A stretch of 64,000 bases of DNA from Citrobacter freundii (GTDB lineage: Bacteria > Pseudomonadota > Gammaproteobacteria > Enterobacterales > Enterobacteriaceae). This document shows, piece after piece, positions 60,298-64,000 of the stretch. Within the stretch, counting starts at the first letter, position 1, and every line of letters begins with the position of its first letter. The translations under genes and the position numbers were made by a program. Under the pieces are notes generated by a model that worked only from the letters and a program-made list of their open reading frames with translations, did no database searches and was not told where the DNA came from. The stretch covers positions 124,001 through 188,000 of the forward strand of contig NZ_JAALBX010000002.1 in assembly GCF_011077955.1 (NCBI RefSeq). Direction: 5' to 3'.

Positions 60298-61449
60298 GTG
60301 GCTGAAGATAGCGACCAGGAAAAAACAGAGGCCCCCACACCCCACCGACTTGAAAAGGCGCGTGAAGAGGGGCAAATCCCCCGTTCCCGTGAACTGACCT
60401 CGCTGCTTATGCTGCTGGTGGGGATCAGCATTCTGTGGACCGGTGGGGAGCCGCTTGCCCGAAATCTGGCGGCGATGCTTACTTCCGGGCTGCATTTTGA
60501 CCACAGTGTGATTAATGACCCCGGCCTTATTGTTCGCCAAATCAGCAGCCTGATTAAGCAGGCGCTGACCGCGATACTGCCGCTTATCGTAGGCCTGGTG
60601 CTCGTGGCGCTTGCGTCGCCAATGCTGCTCGGCGGGATCATGTTTAGCGCCAAATCAATAGCGTTCAATCCAGGAAAACTCAACCCTATCTCGGGAGTAA
60701 AGCGCCTTTTTTCTTCCCAGGCACTCGCGGAGCTTCTGAAAGCCATACTGAAAGCCACGCTTGTGGGTAGCGTTACCGGCTGGTATCTGATGCACAACTG
60801 GCCCGAAATGCTGCGACTGGTAAGCGAGTCGCCGGTCTCTGCGCTCAGCAATGCGCTCAATCTGGTCGCGCTCTGCGGCTTTTTAATTGTGCTCGGTCTG
60901 GTCCCGATGGTCGGATTTGACGTGTTCTGGCAAATCTACAGCCATATCAAAAAATTGCGTATGACCCGTCAGGACATTCGCGATGAATTTAAAGATCAAG
61001 AGGGCGATCCCCACGTTAAAGGACGCATTCGTCAACAGCAGCGTGCCGCCGCCCGTCGACGCATGATGTCTGACGTGCCGAAAGCTGACGTCATCGTTAC
61101 CAACCCGACGCATTACGCCGTGGCGCTGAAGTATGACGAAAACAAAATGAGCGCGCCGAAAGTGCTGGCGAAAGGCGCAGGTCTGGTGGCGCTGCGTATA
61201 CGCGAAATTGGCAACGAACATCGCATCCCGATGCTGGAAGCGCCGCCGCTGGCGCGTGCGCTGTGGCGTCATGCTGAAATTGGCCAGCAGATCCCAGGCC
61301 AGCTTTACGCCGCCGTGGCAGAAGTGCTTGCCTGGGTGTGGCAGTTGAAACACTGGCGCGCCACGGGCGGACTGATCCCGAAAAAACCGCAAAACCTACC
61401 GGTGCCTGAGGCGCTGGATTTTATCAATGAGAAGGACACCGATGGCTAA
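60298..61449 (+). CDS. flhB: Flagellar type III export protein FlhB
   Basis: 383 aa. Four membrane segments, then a cytoplasmic domain with the self-cleavage motif NPTH (about residue 270; VIVTNPTHYAVALKY). GTG start. Controls the switch from rod/hook to filament export. The 3' end overlaps flhA by eight bases. Confidence 0.96.
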   Translation: MAEDSDQEKTEAPTPHRLEKAREEGQIPRSRELTSLLMLLVGISILWTGGEPLARNLAAMLTSGLHFDHSVINDPGLIVRQISSLIKQALTAILPLIVGLVLVALASPMLLGGIMFSAKSIAFNPGKLNPISGVKRLFSSQALAELLKAILKATLVGSVTGWYLMHNWPEMLRLVSESPVSALSNALNLVALCGFLIVLGLVPMVGFDVFWQIYSHIKKLRMTRQDIRDEFKDQEGDPHVKGRIRQQQRAAARRRMMSDVPKADVIVTNPTHYAVALKYDENKMSAPKVLAKGAGLVALRIREIGNEHRIPMLEAPPLARALWRHAEIGQQIPGQLYAAVAEVLAWVWQLKHWRATGGLIPKKPQNLPVPEALDFINEKDTDG

Positions 61450-63520
61450 TCTGGTGGCGATGCTGCGCCTGCCCAGCAATTTTAAATCAACACAATGGCA
61501 GATCCTGGCAGGGCCGGTTCTGATCATGCTGATTTTGTCGATGATGGTATTGCCGCTACCGGCATTTATCCTCGACATGCTGTTCACTTTTAACATCGCG
61601 CTATCGATTATGGTGCTGCTGGTGGCGATGTTCACCCAGCGAACCCTCGAATTTGCGGCTTTCCCGACCATCCTGCTGTTCACCACGTTGCTGCGCCTGG
61701 CGCTGAACATCGCCTCCACCCGTATCATCCTGATGGAAGGCCACACCGGCGGCGCGGCGGCGGGTAAAGTGGTCGAGGCCTTTGGCCACTTCCTGGTAGG
61801 CGGCAACTTCGCCGTGGGCATCGTGGTGTTTATCATTCTGGTAATCATCAACTTTATGGTTATTACCAAAGGTGCGGGACGTATCGCGGAAGTGGGCGCG
61901 CGTTTTGTACTGGATGGGATGCCAGGCAAACAAATGGCCATTGACGCCGATCTTAACGCCGGGATTATTGGCGAAGATGAAGCGAAAAAGCGTCGTTCTG
62001 AAGTCACCCAGGAAGCGGATTTCTACGGCTCGATGGACGGTGCCAGTAAATTCGTGCGCGGTGATGCGGTCGCGGGCCTGCTGATCATGGTGATTAACGT
62101 CATCGGCGGCCTGCTGGTGGGTGTTATTCAGCATGGCATGCCGATGTCGCAAGCGGCGGAAAGCTATACCCTGTTGACCATCGGTGATGGTCTGGTTGCC
62201 CAGATCCCGGCATTGGTTATTTCTACCGCAGCGGGCGTTATCGTCACCCGCGTCAGCACCGATCAGGATGTTGGCGAGCAGATGGTAGGCCAGCTCTTCA
62301 ATAATCCTCGCGTCATGCTGTTAAGCGCCGCGGTGCTCGGTCTGCTCGGTTTGGTGCCGGGCATGCCGAATCTGGTGTTCTTAATGTTCACCGCCGCGCT
62401 GCTGGCGCTCGCCTGGTGGCGACGCGGACGTGAAACGGATCAGGCGCCTGAAGCGCCGCAAATCAAGCAACCGGAAAATACCCAGGCGGTGGAAGCCACA
62501 TGGAGTGATGTGCAGCTTGAAGATCCGTTGGGCATGGAAGTGGGCTATCGGTTAATCCCGATGGTGGATTTCCAGCAAGATGGCGAGCTACTGGGCCGCA
62601 TTCGCAGTATTCGTAAAAAATTCGCGCAGGATATGGGTTTCCTGCCGCCGGTTGTGCATATCCGCGACAACATGGACATGCCGCCAGCCCGCTACCGCAT
62701 TCTGATGAAAGGGGTGGAAATCGGCAGCGGTGAAGCCTATCCGGGGCGCTGGCTTGCCATCAACCCGGGTACGGCCGCGGGGTCGTTGCCGGGTGAGCAG
62801 ACTACCGATCCGGCCTTTGGGCTTGCGGCAATCTGGATTGAAAGCGCCTTAAAAGAGCAGGCGCAGATCCAGGGCTTTACCGTCGTGGAAGCCAGTACCG
62901 TGGTGGCGACGCATCTTAACCACCTGCTGGGCCAGTACGCGCCGGACCTGTTTGGTCGTCAGGAAGCGCAACAGCTTCTTGATCGCGTCACCCAGGATAT
63001 GCCGAAACTGACCGAAGATTTAGTGCCGGGCGTAATTACGCTCACCACACTTCATAAAGTGTTGCAAAGCCTGCTGGCTGAGAAAGTGCCTATCCGCGAT
63101 ATGCGCACTATTATCGAAACGCTGGCAGAACATGCGCCGCTTCAAAATGATCCGAATGAGCTGACGACCGTGGTTCGCGTGGCATTAGGCCGGGCAATCA
63201 CCCAACAGTGGTTCCCGGGTAATGGCGAAGTGCAGGTGATTGGTCTGGATACGGCGCTTGAGCGCTTGCTGCTTCAGGCATTGCAGGGCGGCGGCGGACT
63301 GGAGCCAGGCCTTGCCGACCGCCTGCTTGAGCAGGCGCAGGAGGCGTTACAGCGCCAGGAAATGCTGGGCGCGCCGCCGGTCCTGTTGGTCAATCATGCT
63401 TTACGTCCGTTGTTGTCGCGCTTCTTGCGTCGCACGCTCTCGCAGCTGGTGGTGCTTTCTAATATGGAACTGTCGGAAAACCGCAATATTCGCATGACGG
63501 CGATCATCGGAGGTAAATAA
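61442..63520 (+). CDS. flhA: Flagellar type III export protein FlhA
   Basis: 692 aa, same length as E. coli FlhA. About eight membrane segments, the FHIPEP signature (TRTLEF-FPTILLFTTLLRLALNIASTR region) and a long cytoplasmic C-terminus (GYRLIPMVDFQQDGELLGRI to NIRMTAIIGGK). The start at 61442 has GAAGGAC upstream. Proton-driven export gate component. Confidence 0.97.
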   Translation: MANLVAMLRLPSNFKSTQWQILAGPVLIMLILSMMVLPLPAFILDMLFTFNIALSIMVLLVAMFTQRTLEFAAFPTILLFTTLLRLALNIASTRIILMEGHTGGAAAGKVVEAFGHFLVGGNFAVGIVVFIILVIINFMVITKGAGRIAEVGARFVLDGMPGKQMAIDADLNAGIIGEDEAKKRRSEVTQEADFYGSMDGASKFVRGDAVAGLLIMVINVIGGLLVGVIQHGMPMSQAAESYTLLTIGDGLVAQIPALVISTAAGVIVTRVSTDQDVGEQMVGQLFNNPRVMLLSAAVLGLLGLVPGMPNLVFLMFTAALLALAWWRRGRETDQAPEAPQIKQPENTQAVEATWSDVQLEDPLGMEVGYRLIPMVDFQQDGELLGRIRSIRKKFAQDMGFLPPVVHIRDNMDMPPARYRILMKGVEIGSGEAYPGRWLAINPGTAAGSLPGEQTTDPAFGLAAIWIESALKEQAQIQGFTVVEASTVVATHLNHLLGQYAPDLFGRQEAQQLLDRVTQDMPKLTEDLVPGVITLTTLHKVLQSLLAEKVPIRDMRTIIETLAEHAPLQNDPNELTTVVRVALGRAITQQWFPGNGEVQVIGLDTALERLLLQALQGGGGLEPGLADRLLEQAQEALQRQEMLGAPPVLLVNHALRPLLSRFLRRTLSQLVVLSNMELSENRNIRMTAIIGGK

Positions 63521-63912
63521 TGCGCGTATTGGCAGGACTTTTACTTCTCGCCCCGCTGCTTGCCCAGGCGGCGGAAGGCGCATGGCAGGACAGCGCCGTG
63601 GGCGCGACCCTCGGCTGGCGTGGGCAGGCGGTTTCTTCATCGCCGCTGGCACCTGCAAATCCCGTGTCCGGTCTGATGACAATGGTGGCCTGGCGCTATG
63701 AATTAACTGGCCCAACGCCTTCAGGGTTACAGGTGCGCTTATGCAGTCAACAACATTGTGTGCCCATCGAAGGCCAGAGCGGGACCACGCAAGGCTTTGC
63801 CAATATTGCCGCCAGCGAACCGCTGCGCTTTATCTGGGAAGTGCCGGGAGGCGGGAAATTGTTCCCGGTTCTGCGAGTGCGCTCCAATGAGGTGATTGTG
63901 AATTATCGCTAA
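63520..63912 (+). CDS. flhE: Flagellar protein FlhE
   Basis: 130 aa periplasmic protein with signal peptide (LLLAPLLAQA), same length as E. coli FlhE; conserved TLGWRGQAVSS, CSQQHCVPI (disulfide pair) and PLRFIWEV. Thought to prevent proton leak through the export gate. Start overlaps flhA stop (TAATG). Confidence 0.95.
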   Translation: MRVLAGLLLLAPLLAQAAEGAWQDSAVGATLGWRGQAVSSSPLAPANPVSGLMTMVAWRYELTGPTPSGLQVRLCSQQHCVPIEGQSGTTQGFANIAASEPLRFIWEVPGGGKLFPVLRVRSNEVIVNYR

Positions 63913-63948
63913 GCCTGACGCCGTTTCGATACAACTTTATGACCCATC

Positions 63949-63972
63949 AGCCCGCGTTTGCGGGCTTTTTTT
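63949..63972 (+). terminator. Terminator of flhBAE
   Basis: AGCCCGC-gttt-GCGGGCT with seven T. Confidence 0.92.
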
Positions 63973-64000
63973 CGCTTAGCCGCACCCTCGTCCCATTACT

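Overview
The window comes from an enteric gammaproteobacterium. The agp-yccJ-wrbA-ymdF, putA/putP-phoH, araFGH-otsBA-uspC-flhDC and motAB-cheAW-tar-cheRBYZ-flhBAE blocks all match Enterobacteriaceae proteins almost residue for residue. The mix of features (no rut operon, a cellobiose-type PTS, a sulfatase cluster, ABC and fimbrial operons inside the chemotaxis region) suggests an Enterobacter/Kosakonia/Cronobacter-type genome rather than E. coli or Salmonella. The species cannot be fixed from this sequence alone.

Layout. 1-4.1 kb: a leftward cluster with a CRP-type site, made of a Tsx-like channel, a Cys-type sulfatase, its radical-SAM maturase (anSME) and a double zinc-ribbon protein cut by the window edge. 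4.4-7.1 kb: a TsgA-like MFS protein, about 600 bp without a gene, and an AT-rich CatB-type acetyltransferase. 7.2-13.3 kb: a LacI-type repressor divergent from a complete beta-glucoside PTS set (IIB, IIC, 6-phospho-beta-glucosidase, IIA, then a BglH/ScrY-type porin), with two near-palindromic operators between them. 13.4-19.6 kb: a DgcP-like diguanylate cyclase, agp, yccJ, wrbA, ymdF, a DMT transporter, rutR without the rut catabolic genes, and an LprI-type protein. 19.7-28.4 kb: putA and putP around a control region with repeated GTTGCA sites, phoH behind a Pho-box-like repeat, and a DcuA/B-type C4-dicarboxylate transporter.

28.7-36.5 kb: ftnB, araFGH, otsBA, uspC. 37.3-49.5 kb: flagellar master operon flhDC, then motAB-cheAW (with a sigma-28 promoter inside flhC), a 1.6-kb decayed stretch, tar behind a consensus sigma-28 promoter, a wrecked tap remnant, and cheRBYZ. 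49.5-59.7 kb: two leftward accessory operons, a four-gene chaperone-usher fimbria and a four-gene sugar-type ABC importer, placed between cheZ and flhB. 60.3-63.9 kb: flhB-flhA-flhE, completing the flagellar export genes.

Together the genes describe a motile enteric organism using plant-type or host-type nutrients (beta-glucosides, arabinose, proline, C4 acids, sulfated compounds), with osmotic and stress protection by trehalose. The flagellar/chemotaxis cluster has been a site of both gene loss (tap, the cheW-tar interval) and gain (fimbria, ABC importer). Nothing here is clearly a wholly new system. The best leads are the sulfatase cluster with its zinc-ribbon protein, the orphan rutR with a DMT exporter, the decayed cheW-tar interval, and the ABC importer with an altered second ATPase site.
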